64,000 bases of DNA from Gnetum montanum (GCA_015680685.1 MNCI01013784.1:1234-65233); one strand, 5' to 3'. Positions 23,393 through 34,168 are shown, counted from the first letter of the stretch. Notes: generated by a model not told the origin, from the sequence alone. Translations and numbers: made by a program.

Positions 23393-23680
23393 AACACCAT
23401 GAATCATTAGACCCTTTGAAGCTCCATGGATACTAATGATGCCATAGATTTTCACCCCCTCTTGTGCACCGTGGACACCATTGATGCTATAGATCATTGC
23501 CCCCTCTAATGTGCCGTGAACACCGTCAACAATGTAGGTCAAAAGGGGCACACCATTAGTGTCATAGATCATCATCCTCTCTAGCACACTGTGGACACCA
23601 TCAGCATCGTAGATTGTCACCCCCTCTAGTGCACCATGGCCACCATCAATGTTGTAGATCATCACACCCCCTCCAACACA
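23393..23680. repeat. Minisatellite of about 57 bp in D1
   Basis: About five imperfect copies of a unit built from GTGCACCRTGGACACCATC, TAGATCATC and ACCCCCTCT. The minus-strand frame over it repeats a 19-residue word (GVHGALEG..IYDI). D2 has no counterpart, so it expanded or was lost after the D copies separated. Confidence 0.75.
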
Positions 23681-24393
23681 CTACAACCATTGTTGAAACC
23701 ATGAATCTTTGCCCCTCAAGCATAGCTCAACCATCGCTAGCATTGGAAATTGTTGCCCCTTCCGACACCACTACAATGAAACCCTCACTCCTCTATGTAA
23801 TGGCCACTTGCACCATGTAAGACATTGATAAGGATCATGCAAGCCTTTTTTGGGTAGTGTGAGCCTTGAAAAATGGCTACATAGGCCTTTGTGTGAGTAG
23901 CACAGGCCTCACTTAGGCTATTCAAGCCCTTGCATAGGTTGCATAAGCATCGCTTGGATTATGGAGGCACTTGTGAAGGTCATGTATGCCTTGGGAGGGG
24001 TCACATAGGCCCAAGTAAGGGCCACCTAGGCTGCTTGGGCTACACTAGCCCCTAACATCACATCCATCACCCATCGCCACTATAGCTCATCGCCCACGTG
24101 TTCTTTTGACACACCACTGCCACCCATTATCATCATGCTCTCCTAGCATGTCATCATTGACCATCATTGTTGTGCTCTTTCGATGTGCCCTTCTCACTGC
24201 TTTAGCATTCCCATGGTGCTACCGATGTCCCTGCCTTAGCATTTTCCCCTACCCCTAGTGACAAGAAAATTTTTCCATCAATTGATGAGAAATTAGAATT
24301 TTTCCATCAACAAACAAAAAATTCAAAATTTCTAGTAGTCAGAATGTTAGTTTAGAATTTAGTACATGAAAAGAATTTTCAAAAGTAGAAATT

Positions 24394-24488
24394 GATGCAC
24401 TAGTAGGAAATTAGATAAGAACCTAAAAATTAATGTCCTGGAATATACTAGGATGGGTGACCTCTCAAGAAATCTCATTTTTAGTGCC
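24394..24488 (+). pseudogene. 5S rRNA-like fragment in D1
   Basis: The segment reads gatgcacta, gataagaacct, aattaatg and then tactaggatgggtgacctc, in the order found in plant 5S rRNA (GCACCGGATC, ATCAGAACTCC, GTTAAGC, TACTAGGATGGGTGACC). The last block corresponds to the box C part of the internal promoter. It is degenerate, but the D2 counterpart (36031-36123) is clearer and independently supports the call. Confidence 0.55.
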
Positions 24489-25186
24489 AAAGTTTCCAGA
24501 CCTCAAAAGCCATAACTTTTAATTTCAAAAACCTTTTTCAATGAATGAAGAGCCGTTATTTCAACCTTCTGGATAGAATGGTTAAGTTAGATCTATCCCA
24601 TGGAACCCCAAAAATTAGTTTTCACCTCTTGCCCAATATAGTACCTTAAGAGCCTCAAAAGCTTAATTTACCATAACTTGAGTATATGATATCCTTTTTC
24701 AACAAATGAATAGTCATTTCCAACATTTTTCACCTTTTGAACTCAATGGTGAGGTTAGATTTATGATCTGAGTACTTGATAATTTACTGATATCATAAAA
24801 TGTGCCTTAAAAGTTGACAACTTAGGGTAATTAATCATGCATAATAATTCAACTATTGGGACTAATGAATTTAACCTTTTTGGGACCTTAATATTCAGTT
24901 CTTAACCTTTGAAGATAACTTTAAGATTACTAACCCTTAGTGAGTCATTAATTATACTACCAAAGTTAGTGTTCTTAAGTGGGTAGAAAGATATTACTAA
25001 AATTAGATAATGTAGTTAAATACTACCAAAATTAGTTGAAGAATTCATTGATGAAATAAAATGATCTTCAATAATCAAGAAGATGTATATCAATTCATTT
25101 GGCAGTTAAAACATATGGCTAAATAACATGAAGAGTCATAATCTCATTTCTACAAGGTGTATGATACCCATAAAGAGAAATGATCT

Positions 25187-26290
25187 AGAAGAGAATCCAA
25201 GAATGAAAATGAAATTGCAACATACAACGTGCATGCAAATCCCTAGTGGGTGAGAAACAACATCTACTATGTCCACCATGGGCCTTGGATTGGCATGAGT
25301 ATCGATACCCATGCATCTTGGTAGAGTTACAAGATTTGGATGCTCATGTTTTATGCCTACAAGAAGTCTTACCATGGTAATTCCTATATCAATTCCAATA
25401 AAACTTGGAAAAGATATGATATAAAGGTATTTACAAGCAAAAGGGTTCTTGTGGAAGTTGTTTTGAGCCGTACATATTAGCCTATTGCAGAAATCACAAC
25501 ATGGTTGGTTGCACAATATTTTATAAAGAAGCCAAGTTTGAATTTGTACAAAGATTCAAATGAATTTTAGAAAATATGATTTTTGAAATTCCAAAACTTC
25601 AAGTGATGGAAAATAAAGAATAATCAAGATTTTGGGAAGGTCACATAGCCTTGGCATCTAAAAATCCATCTATCAGGAAGATGTGTCTATGTAGCCAACA
25701 CACATTTAATTGCCAAATCAACATGTTCAAATATTAGACTATGTCAAGGAGCATACTTGATTAAGAAAATTTAAGAAAGTTTGAAGAATAAGTTATTCCT
25801 AAGCTATGCTAATCCAGTGCCAATTATCCTTTGTGGAGACTTTAATGCAAAAGTTAGAAGTAGTGTTTATTAATTTTTAAAATATGGTTGTGTAAAAGAA
25901 TTGTTTGAAGATGAACCTAATTTGAAGAAGATGTTTCCATCAATTCAACATATAATTCCATTTGCCAATGAATATTTTTCTTACTTTGAATCTTCAATAG
26001 ATAAATTAGATCACATAATTCAAGAATAGATGATGTTGATGGATAGTGCTCATTAAGAACCACAGTTTACCAATTACTTTGCCATGATTATGAGGATGGG
26101 TCAACAACATTCTTTATTGAGACCCTAGATTATAGTTGGTACAATGTCTGATTCTTTCAAGTTACCAAGTTACTGGAGTTAACTTTTAAAGAAGAATTTT
26201 AGAAGAATTAAGACCATCCGATCATATACCACTTATGGTAGAATTGCAACTATTTCCATCAAATCATAAGGTTGATCAAGAATTCAAGAA
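25187..26290 (+). pseudogene. CCR4/EEP-type deadenylase pseudogene, D1 copy
   Basis: CCR4-type enzymes remove poly(A) from mRNA. In plus-strand frames one can read ATYNVHAN, LCPPWALDWHEYRYPCIL, ELQDLDAHVLCLQEV (the Glu-containing EEP metal motif), then GCTIFYKEAKFEFVQRF. Further on come ANTHLIAK, IILCGDFNAK (the GDFN motif) near 25835, EPQFTNY near 26060, and PSDHIPLMVELQLF (the C-terminal SDH motif) near 26215. Motif order and spacing match the whole endonuclease/exonuclease/phosphatase fold of CCR4-like proteins and not a LINE endonuclease. No introns are needed between motifs, which suggests a retrocopy. Stops and frameshifts are frequent. It lies in the sense direction of element D. Confidence 0.72.
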
Positions 26291-26516
26291 GTATCTCACC
26301 CTTACTTTTATTGATAAATCTTATTATTTTATTCATTATTTAAATCATATTTTAATTAGATAATTAAAATATGTAAAGTAATAGAATTTGGGAATAAAGG
26401 ATTTACCCTACCTTTACTTGGGTAGCCAAATATGAGTTGCACTTTGTGTGACCTTGGTTAGGACTAGTGATTGGTGGTTGGTAGACCTTAAATTCATCTC
26501 TTTTCATTATCTTAGT
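26291..26516 (+). other. D1 3' internal segment before the A2 insertion
   Basis: AT-rich continuation of D1, without a frame. It ends in CTTAG, the target site of A2, and resumes at 33059. D2 has the uninterrupted version (about 37960-38200). Confidence 0.6.
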
Positions 26517-27454
26517 GATGAGTGGCAGAGATACCCCTACACTCAACCATACGAAATGAGCGTAGCATGCGCGATCCAGTCGAACTCCGCAGATGGACTA
26601 GTTGTGACACCTAGACAGTTATCCTTAGGCCACAGTTCGCTGTCTTCCAACCTAGACTAGTATTATATTTGTCACATATAGTTTTAGTCCAAGATGAGGT
26701 GTATGATGTGTTCCTAATTCTAACGCTACTCCTGAAGGCAATGGAAAAGAATATTAACTAAGCTAAGCTAGGAGGAAGGGTAAGAAAATCTAATCTAGCC
26801 TAAGTGCGACGAGCAACCGATTCCTTGATCAACCGTACACATCTTGGACCTCATGCATGACTACCACTGGGATTTACCAAGTGTAGATCCTAGGTATGCC
26901 ACTGGGATTACCAAGCACAGATCCCAAATACGCCACTAGGTTACTAAGCGTAGATCCTAGCTACACCACTGGGATACCAAGAAATCACACTTAAATGCTC
27001 ATAATCAAGTCATACTCGTTCCACGTTCTAGGAGTTTAAGGGTGAGAGAGAGAAAATAGTAAATAAAATTAAATAAATAAATAGATAAATAAATAACAAA
27101 GTGAATGCCGCAATGATGAAGTAATCTCGATCTTTATTGCCTTTCATGTGCATGTCCAAGTACGACACACTCGAATAAAGACACCGTACAATCACATTTA
27201 CCACACTACAGGCAGACACGGAAAAATAATCTAACTCTAGGGGGATCAAATTGCCAGAGCTTTGCTACAAAACTAAACTAGATGCCTAAACTGGGAAAGT
27301 CACCTCTTATTTATAGGAATTGAGGTAGGCTGCGATAATGCGTACGTGATATCGCATCGGCTGAGATATCGCGTACGTGATATCACGTACGTAATATCGC
27401 GTCGGCTGAGATATCATGTATGTGATATCATAGCCAACAACACACAACTCATCA
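26517..27454 (-). repeat. A2 3' LTR
   Basis: A 938-bp LTR, TGATGAGTGGCA to ACTCATCA. The TATA box is at 27308-27317 (minus CCTATAAATA). Between it and the right end lie GATATC/GTACGTGATATC palindromic repeats (27330-27430). A tandem 35-bp repeat (CCACTGGGATTACCAAG) of about three copies lies at 26869-26985. Confidence 0.85.
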
Positions 27455-27634
27455 TACCCCCACGACTGAATGAAAACTCATCCTTGAGTTAAAGTGAGAA
27501 TAAGTTCCATTGATTACACAGTGGATAGGTATGGGATTATTAACTGACTAGAATGGATTCATGCTACAGTGTGGAATTACAACAACATTGAGACACAACA
27601 CACAGAATATGCTATAACTACAAAAATTTGGAAC

Positions 27635-28230
27635 TCATGTAGTTCCTGGTAGTGGTGGCTTCTCCATTGATAGTTTCCCTTTGTCTTGTGCTCCAAGCTT
27701 TGAGGCTTGATGGCGCTGAAGTATGGCCTAGAGTTTCTCCTCTTGTAAGGCCTTGAGTGCCTTGGCATGCATGTAAGTTTGCACTTGTGCCATAGAGGCA
27801 GCCCAGTTAGCCTTCTCTTTTTCTTTCACCACCCCTTTCTTCTCTGTCAACAGTTTATTAAGTTGCTTGATTCTAAAAGTGTCCAGCTAGTTCTGAGCAA
27901 CCTTTGGCCCTGTGTTCGGAAGGTTTAATACTTCCGAAATGGCTTGAACAGAGAAATCAATAGTCACACCAAAAATGTTAACCATGGTGCCTTCTGCTTT
28001 ATTGTGCCAAAATTGGTACGTTTCCCCTAAGTACTAGGCACCACTTTTAGAGAGGGTATCTCCTGCTTCTGCCTACCCGGACCGTATGGTAGGAGGATCT
28101 TCTTGATGAACACTGAATGATTGTTCCTCTTATTCTACATGTTGTCTAGAAGGACCTTGTCTTCCACCTCTCTAGGCTCGTTTGCTTCCACCTTGGGTAG
28201 GACCTTCCCATTGTCCACATTTGTGGCCAT
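27635..28230 (-). pseudogene. A2 3' accessory ORF (plant retroelement protein, unplaced)
   Basis: The frame starts MATNVDNGKVLPKVEANEP at 28230. After a frame change it continues as YLGETYQFWHNKAEGT, VNIFGVTIDFSVQAISEVL and NLPNTGPKV, then a Lys/Glu/Ala-rich coiled-coil-like segment (LLTEKKGVVKEKEKANWAA, KALKALQEEKL), and ends at 27635. Two stops interrupt it. The VDFS..I...L.LPN pattern resembles the domain seen in accessory ORFs of plant LTR elements ('putative plant transposon protein'), recognised from memory only. It occupies the env position, between the noncoding blocks and the polypurine tract (minus GTGGGGGTA at 27455). Function unknown. Confidence 0.5.
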
Positions 28231-30093
28231 CTACAATAACATGGGACTAATCATTAGTAAGGTTGTTACCAAAGTTAGGTTATACCTTACTGCTTGCCTT
28301 AATAGATTTACTTTATTTCCATGTGATGTTAATTATTGGAAGAACATGTCCCCAAAATATTATAATGTTGAGTCCTCTTTGCCTAGGTGGTTTCCAAATT
28401 TATTTTCCTGGTATAGCTAAGGGGATGAAATTGTTTTTGACACATTCTATTCTTAATTTTAGAACTAATTACCCTTAAATATGTCCTTTAGGTGACGATG
28501 AATTTCAAAAAATTTATGCACTTATTCGGCATGTGCCCCCTCCCCCATGACTAAGCGAACACTCCTGGGTCAAGTAGGTTTAGACGAAATGAAAATATGA
28601 GTACCAGCGAGCGAGTTATGGATATGGAAGCAAGGGATGCGCAATCGCAAGTCATAGTTAATATTTATTTGGAATTAAATAATATAAACTAAGGACATCT
28701 GAATGATTGTTAAAGGGTTCTAGGGTAGTTCAACTAGTTCTGAAGGCATGAAAATTTTGATGGTGTGGAATTTATCAATAAGGACCTCGGATGGTAGAGA
28801 AAAAGGTTATGTGGTGGTAATAAGGAAAAGAAAATTATGAAAAATTAAGCTGAGGGTAAGAAATTGTGTGTTCTAGCTAGAGAATTAATGAAGATTACAA
28901 CAAAATTAGATAAGTGGGTCCTCCCCAAAGCAGGTTTCAACCTATTATGCCCTTGTGTAATCANTGTAGATGGCCACAAATGTGGACAACGGGAAGGTCC
29001 TACCCAAGGTGGAAGCAAACGAGCCTAGAGAGGTGGAAGACAAGGTCCTTCTAGACAACATGTAGAATANTACATGGGACACGAGCTACAATTACATGAA
29101 CAGTGAGATGAGACGAAGTAGAGAAAGGGATCGTAGAGATTGGGACATGAGGTAACTGACCCAGGGTACAATGAATCCTGCATGTAAAGCGTGATTAATG
29201 TGTCGTTAACCCATCATTCCAAGATCAGGATCAAGTCCTTCCTTCTAAACAGTGACATCACATTGTTTCATCCCATGATGAGAAACTATGAGAGTACCAA
29301 AACAACAAGGCATACGATCACTTGGCATTTAGTACAAGGGAGGAGTGATTTTTGTTTTATGGCACTTCCTTTTTCTTTTCTCTTTCTTCTTTTTTTTTTC
29401 ACTTTACTGAATCCAGAGAAGCCGCCAACCTTCAGGCATGGGTGCATGTCTTTCTAGTGGGACCCCCAAGAACAAAGTTTGATTTTCGAGTGCCCTTTTG
29501 ATTACTCTTACTCCCATTTTTCATTAGATCTGCAAGGATCTTAGTACGACCATGTTGCATGACAACTCCCATAGTTGTCACCAAAGAGAATCCACAAGTC
29601 CCCTTGATGTCACACCCTAATCATTCCTTCTTGGTCCATCCTTCTTCATTCTGGGTACAATGAACACAAAATTAATTTTAAGTTTTAGAATTTTTAAGAA
29701 TATCACTGTACCCTCGAACAGAACCTCTTATTTATAGAGTGTATGAGTGGATGTAGTGGGCTCACTATTTCAAATAATTGATCACTCATGACTTAATAAC
29801 ATAAAACACACCTTAACCAACGATCCACATGAGTGTTTTATTCGTAGTTGAGATTACTTACAAAATCATGAAAATACAAACATACAAACACACAAAAAGA
29901 TAAAAAGATAAAACAAAAAGTTGAAAAATGAAAAACTGGAAAACAAAAAGTTGTAAAATTAAAGAAAACTAAAAAATATTTGTTAATCTTGCTTGTTATT
30001 AGAAGGGGGGATATCCTTCATAGCTAAATGGTTGAGGGCAGCATGGATTAATAACTGACAACTGGAATCCTTACATCTTGGAAATCTTGGGGC
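28231..30093 (-). other. A2 noncoding spacer with two conserved blocks and an inverted assembly insert
   Basis: No coding frame is recognised. The minus-strand purine tract TTTGGGGAGGA lies at 28919-28928, and the block GGCATGGGTGCATGTC/TTTCTAGT lies at 29429-29458. Both recur in E1 and E2. The 105 bases at 28965-29069, bounded by single Ns, are the reverse complement of 28131-28235 with one difference. Confidence 0.6.
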
Positions 30094-32080
30094 TCAGTCA
30101 TACTTACCCCATCGGGTTTCACACACTTGATTATAATGAACATAGTGGGGCAATTTATAGGATGTAGTTCTCAGATAACAAGTTAACCCACTATGATATT
30201 TGGGACTATTAGATTGTATGCAAGGATTAATAAATGAAGGTTGAGGATCCTTGCATGTTGGAAATATTGGAACTGGTCCATACTCACCCCATTGGGGTTC
30301 ACACACTTGATTGTAGTAAACATAGTGGGGTAGTTTGTATGATGTAGTTCCCAGATAACGAGTTGATCCACTATGATTTTGGTGACCGTTAGATGATATG
30401 CAAGGATTAGGTTGATGCCTTCCATGATTGTGTTCATTGGGCCATATGGTTGTTGGAGTGTGAGTTGGTGGCCCTAATGAAGTTACATGAGGTGTTGGGT
30501 TCGAAGGTAAGGGTGCACCACAGGGTTGGACATGTGCTGGGTTGGAAGGTGCAGTGGCCTCAGAATTGTGTTGTCCCTTCCTACGGCCATGTTTAAAGAA
30601 AAGACGCTTTTGATTTTGAGGAGGCTCTTCACTACTGTTAGTAGCAGTAGCACAAGTGTTGTTCATGGATTGCGGTGGTGCAGGTACGAAGGGCAGTTTG
30701 TGGCGATGTATAAGGAGGAAAAGGATGAGAATGCTGAAAGTTAGGAGGAGGATAAGGTGCACAAGGTGGTGGTTGTGTTGGAGGAATGGGTTGATAGTAT
30801 TGTGGGGAATAGTAGTGTGGTGAGATATATTATGTTGGCTTAGTTGGAGAAACAGGATGTTGAACATGATAAGCATTTGGATTCGAAAAATATGAAGGGT
30901 GCCTCCAGTCTAAGGGTGGTCTCCCCCACAACTGGGATTGTTGCCACTATGATCGAACACAGTATCTTTGTACGAACTCTAGATGTAACACATTTTCCCA
31001 ATGCTCATATAAATGTGACAAGATTGGTCATTGACCCTTGGGGTGATCGTACATGCATATGTTGCATTCATATGTATAATTGGCAGTTGAGCTCTTCTTT
31101 TCTTTATCTCTTCTTTTCGATTGTCTAATGTTTTGTCCTGCTTCCTGGGTTGTCAAAAATTTATCTCCAATATTGTTGATAAATCCTCCACACTTTTGAT
31201 ACATCCATTCCAACATCTTATTGATCTTTGCCTCGGCTTCTTCTAACAATTGTTGTATTGGCAAAGATGATGTTTCCACCTTGAGATTGGTTGATTTCTT
31301 CTTTGTATGATCATGGACCTTTGTTAAGTTGGAATTTTGGTCCCGTTGATGTTTTTCAACACTCTCCCATCTATCCATTTCTCCTTCTTCTTTTGCTACC
31401 GACTTAATAAGCTCTTGGATTTGATGGGTTCGTAGTTTGTATAGTTGACCTTGGGCATATACTCCTAAGGTCTCTCTTGTTTCATTACGTAGCCCATCAA
31501 TGATATGGTACATTAGCCTTTCCTTGAAAAATTCATGGCCTAGATAGCTGTTTAACAGTGCATAATATCTTTCTAAGGCCATGTCCAAGGGTTCATGTTT
31601 TTCTTGTTTCCATCCTTGGATTTGTTTCCTCAAGGCTGACACTCTTGCGTAGGTTTGATATTTTTCATTAAAGACTTCTACCATTATTGACCAGCGTCGT
31701 ATCGAATTTGGTTTTAATGATCTATACCATACTTTTTCTTGGTCAATGAGTGTCATAGGGAAGAGCTTAAGTTTTTGGCATCCATTATCAATGTTGTTCC
31801 ATGTAGAGGCATCATAGAAGGCTTGTAAATGTTGATACGGGTCTAAATCATAGCCTCTAGAGAAGTTAGGGAAGTTGTTTAAATCGAGCCTGGGTAGACG
31901 ACTCTCTTTACAATGCCTACGGGAGATTCGAACAGCCTCTTGTATTGGCGTTAGGCTCTTAGTGGCCAGTAGGGGTTCATCATCACTAAGTAGGTTGTGA
32001 GTTTGTAAGTTGGGATGATGTTGCCTTTGTTTATGTTGGCGTTCTTGATTTTCTTTGTGAGCTCGATTTTTAGTTCTATG
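30094..32080 (-). pseudogene. gag: A2 gag
   Basis: The longest decayed gag of the window; its 5' end is lost in the gap. A run of 242 residues (31756-31028) includes VWYRSLKPNSIRRWSIMVE, ALERYYALLNSYLGHEF and YAQGQLYKLRTHQIQELI. It reaches a zinc knuckle (CNIC..DHPKGQ) whose last Cys codon is a stop (31028-31066). Upstream to 32080 are PRLDLNNFPNF and DDEPLLATKS words. Downstream, a 260-residue open frame (30876-30094) is rich in Pro, Ser and His and contains a tandem duplication of about 60 residues (TTSYKLPHYV..YNQVCE twice). A1 has one copy. Confidence 0.75.
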
Positions 32081-32641
32081 NNNNNNNNNNNNNNNNNNNN
32101 NNNNNNNNNNNNNNNNNNNNNNNNNNNNNNNNNNNNNNNNNNNNNNNNNNNNNNNNNNNNNNNNNNNNNNNNNNNNNNNNNNNNNNNNNNNNNNNNNNNN
32201 NNNNNNNNNNNNNNNNNNNNNNNNNNNNNNNNNNNNNNNNNNNNNNNNNNNNNNNNNNNNNNNNNNNNNNNNNNNNNNNNNNNNNNNNNNNNNNNNNNNN
32301 NNNNNNNNNNNNNNNNNNNNNNNNNNNNNNNNNNNNNNNNNNNNNNNNNNNNNNNNNNNNNNNNNNNNNNNNNNNNNNNNNNNNNNNNNNNNNNNNNNNN
32401 NNNNNNNNNNNNNNNNNNNNNNNNNNNNNNNNNNNNNNNNNNNNNNNNNNNNNNNNNNNNNNNNNNNNNNNNNNNNNNNNNNNNNNNNNNNNNNNNNNNN
32501 NNNNNNNNNNNNNNNNNNNNNNNNNNNNNNNNNNNNNNNNNNNNNNNNNNNNNNNNNNNNNNNNNNNNNNNNNNNNNNNNNNNNNNNNNNNNNNNNNNNN
32601 NNNNNNNNNNNNNNNNNNNNNNNNNNNNNNNNNNNNNNNNN
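32081..32641. other. Assembly gap
   Basis: 561 unresolved bases. By comparison with A1 and the A2 3' LTR, the gap should hold the start of gag, the leader, the PBS and the first half of the 5' LTR. That would need more than 561 bp, so the gap length is probably arbitrary. Confidence 0.95.
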
Positions 32642-33058
32642 GTTCTAGGAGTTTAAGGGTGAGAGAGAGAAAATAGTAAATAAAATTAAATAAATAAATA
32701 GATAAATAAATAACAAAGTTAATGCTGCAATGATGAAGTAATCTTGATCTTTATTGCCATTCATGTGCATGTCCAAGTATGGCACACTCGAATAAAGACA
32801 CCGTACAATCACATTCACCACACTACGGGTAGAAATGGAAAAATAATCTAACTCTGGGGGGACCAAACTGCCAGAGCTTCACTACAGAGCTAAACTAGAT
32901 GCCTAAAACTGGGAAAGCCGCCTCTTATTTATAGGAATTGAGGTAGGCTGTGATATCGCATCGGCCAAGATATCGCGTACGTGATATCACGTACGCGAAA
33001 TCGCGTCGGCTGAGATATCACGTACGTGATATGATAGCCAATAGCACATGACTCATCA
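32642..33058 (-). repeat. A2 5' LTR, right part
   Basis: Matches the right part of 26517-27454, with the TATA box at 32926-32935. A perfect 24-bp palindrome of half-site CGCGTACGTGAT lies at 32974-32997. It ends ACTCATCA at 33058. Confidence 0.85.
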
Positions 33059-33268
33059 CTTAGAAAATGAAGTATTGATAAAATAATATTTAAATTCTCA
33101 AATATTTTTCTCACATGTTTCTTGTTTGCAAAATAAGCAAGAAACAACTTCAATTCCAAAGGAGAAATCAAATTTTGGAGCATTGGATCATAACAAAAGC
33201 ATTGGAGTTGGAAAATGAGAGTAAAATTGGACTCATTCAAGGATGAAAAAAACCTAAGGGGGGTATAT
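33059..33268 (+). other. D1 3' internal end with polypurine tract
   Basis: Continuation of D1 after A2, matching D2 at 38195-38361. It ends in the plus-strand purine tract AACCTAAGGGGGGTATAT directly before the LTR start TGTAATG. Confidence 0.7.
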
Positions 33269-34168
33269 TGTAATGTTTCCATTCCCAAATGATGCTACTG
33301 CATAATGAAGAAAGTGCCTTTTCATAACAAGTGTTATCGTTATCCTAATAAGAGCCAAAAGACATGTTGTAATTGAGATCCAAAAGGGCATATTGTAATA
33401 ACAAACGAGTATCTTGAGGTGACCTTTGGGGGTTTGACCTAAGGAATTTATACCTAGGCTTAGAGGTTGTGTTGGCATGGAGTGGTCGAGCTAGTAAAGG
33501 TGAGTCACAGGTGTCGGGTGAAGTGGAATAGGAAGTGGACTAGCCATCCATTCTAGTTAGTTGTAGGCCTAATCATGGTGGTAGTGCTAGATTTCCTCTA
33601 AGGGATAGATGTTAAGGGGAAAAAATTCCCAAGGAATGCTCTCAGAGCATGATCTAGATAATCTATTCCATATAAATAAAGCATTATTTCCTTTTTCCTT
33701 CTCTATGTTCCTTGTTATTTCCTTTATGCATAATGTCGAATGTTACATATATTTGATGTTTTCTATGCTATCGTCTTATGCCTAATATCTAATATAATGT
33801 ACATTTGATGTTTTCCATGACATCTGAGAATGGGATGTCACATAGGTGAAGTGGAACAAGAAGAGGATTAGCCATCCTTCTAGCCAATTGTAGGCCTAAT
33901 CATGGTGGCAGTGTTGGATTTCCTCTAGGGGATGAATGCTGAAGGAAGAAAACCCTAAGGAATAGTCTTAGAGCATGATCCAAATACATTATCCTACATC
34001 AATAAAGCATTCTTCTCTTTCTTCTTTTGCATTTTCCCAAATATTTTCTTTATGCTCAATGTTGAATGTTTCACATAATTGACATTTTCTATGTTATTGT
34101 CTTATGCCTAATGTATAATATAATGTATATTTGATGTTTGCCATGACATTTGGGAATGGGATGTCACA
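33269..34168 (+). repeat. D LTR shared by D1 and D2
   Basis: A 900-bp LTR, TGTAATGTTTCC to GGGATGTCACA. A polypurine tract lies on its left and a PBS on its right (TTTGGTATTGGAGTAAAC, initiator tRNA-Met type, at 34169). It therefore serves as the 3' LTR of D1 and the 5' LTR of D2. Inside, a unit of about 330 bp is tandemly duplicated (33508-33840 and 33846-34167). The other D LTR at 53342 has one unit. An AATAAA signal lies near 33680. Confidence 0.75.

Larger units (their letters stand above)
22037..25186 (+). mobile_element. D1 internal region, 5' part (no gag or pol seen)
   Basis: This is a long stretch without recognisable gag or pol. It aligns with D2 from about 34410 onward (shared words near 22090, 22180, 22730, 22780-22860, 24490-24760), with a large D1-specific expansion at about 22990-24240 made of GGGCCATGCTAGCCC-type and CACCATCG-type low-complexity repeats. 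It includes a minisatellite and a 5S-like fragment listed separately. Its 5' end and 5' LTR are displaced beyond the window by E1. Confidence 0.6.
26517..33058 (-). mobile_element. A2: non-autonomous Athila-like LTR element
   Basis: LTRs are at 26517-27454 and, cut by the assembly gap, 32642-33058. A perfect 5-bp target duplication CTTAG flanks it (26512-26516 and 33059-33063). D2 retains the empty site (cattatcttagaaaa near 38190). On the minus strand it holds gag, then about 1.9 kb of noncoding DNA with conserved blocks, then an accessory ORF and a polypurine tract. There is no protease, RT, RNase H or integrase, so it must have been mobilised in trans. Confidence 0.85.

Noticed and set aside
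23393-23680. CRISPR-like array
   Set aside because: The repeats are contiguous and imperfect without unique spacers of fixed length, in plant nuclear DNA; this is a minisatellite.
23109-23820. Overlapping plus-strand frames rich in His, Thr and Pro
   Set aside because: They arise from CCAT/CACC low-complexity repeats; all three plus frames look alike and no domain is visible.
25136-25516. 126-residue minus-strand open frame overlapping the deadenylase region
   Set aside because: It is antisense to the recognisable EEP motifs, shows no family signature, and D2 has a similar shadow (37246-36896) only because the sense sequence is conserved.
25187-26290. LINE/L1 endonuclease as an alternative for the EEP domain
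   Set aside because: The CPPWALDW..YR, GC.IFYK..F and NTHL words fit CCR4-type proteins, and no LINE reverse transcriptase, zinc knuckle or poly(A) tail is nearby.
32015-32656. 213-residue frame across the gap
   Set aside because: It is almost entirely unresolved bases.
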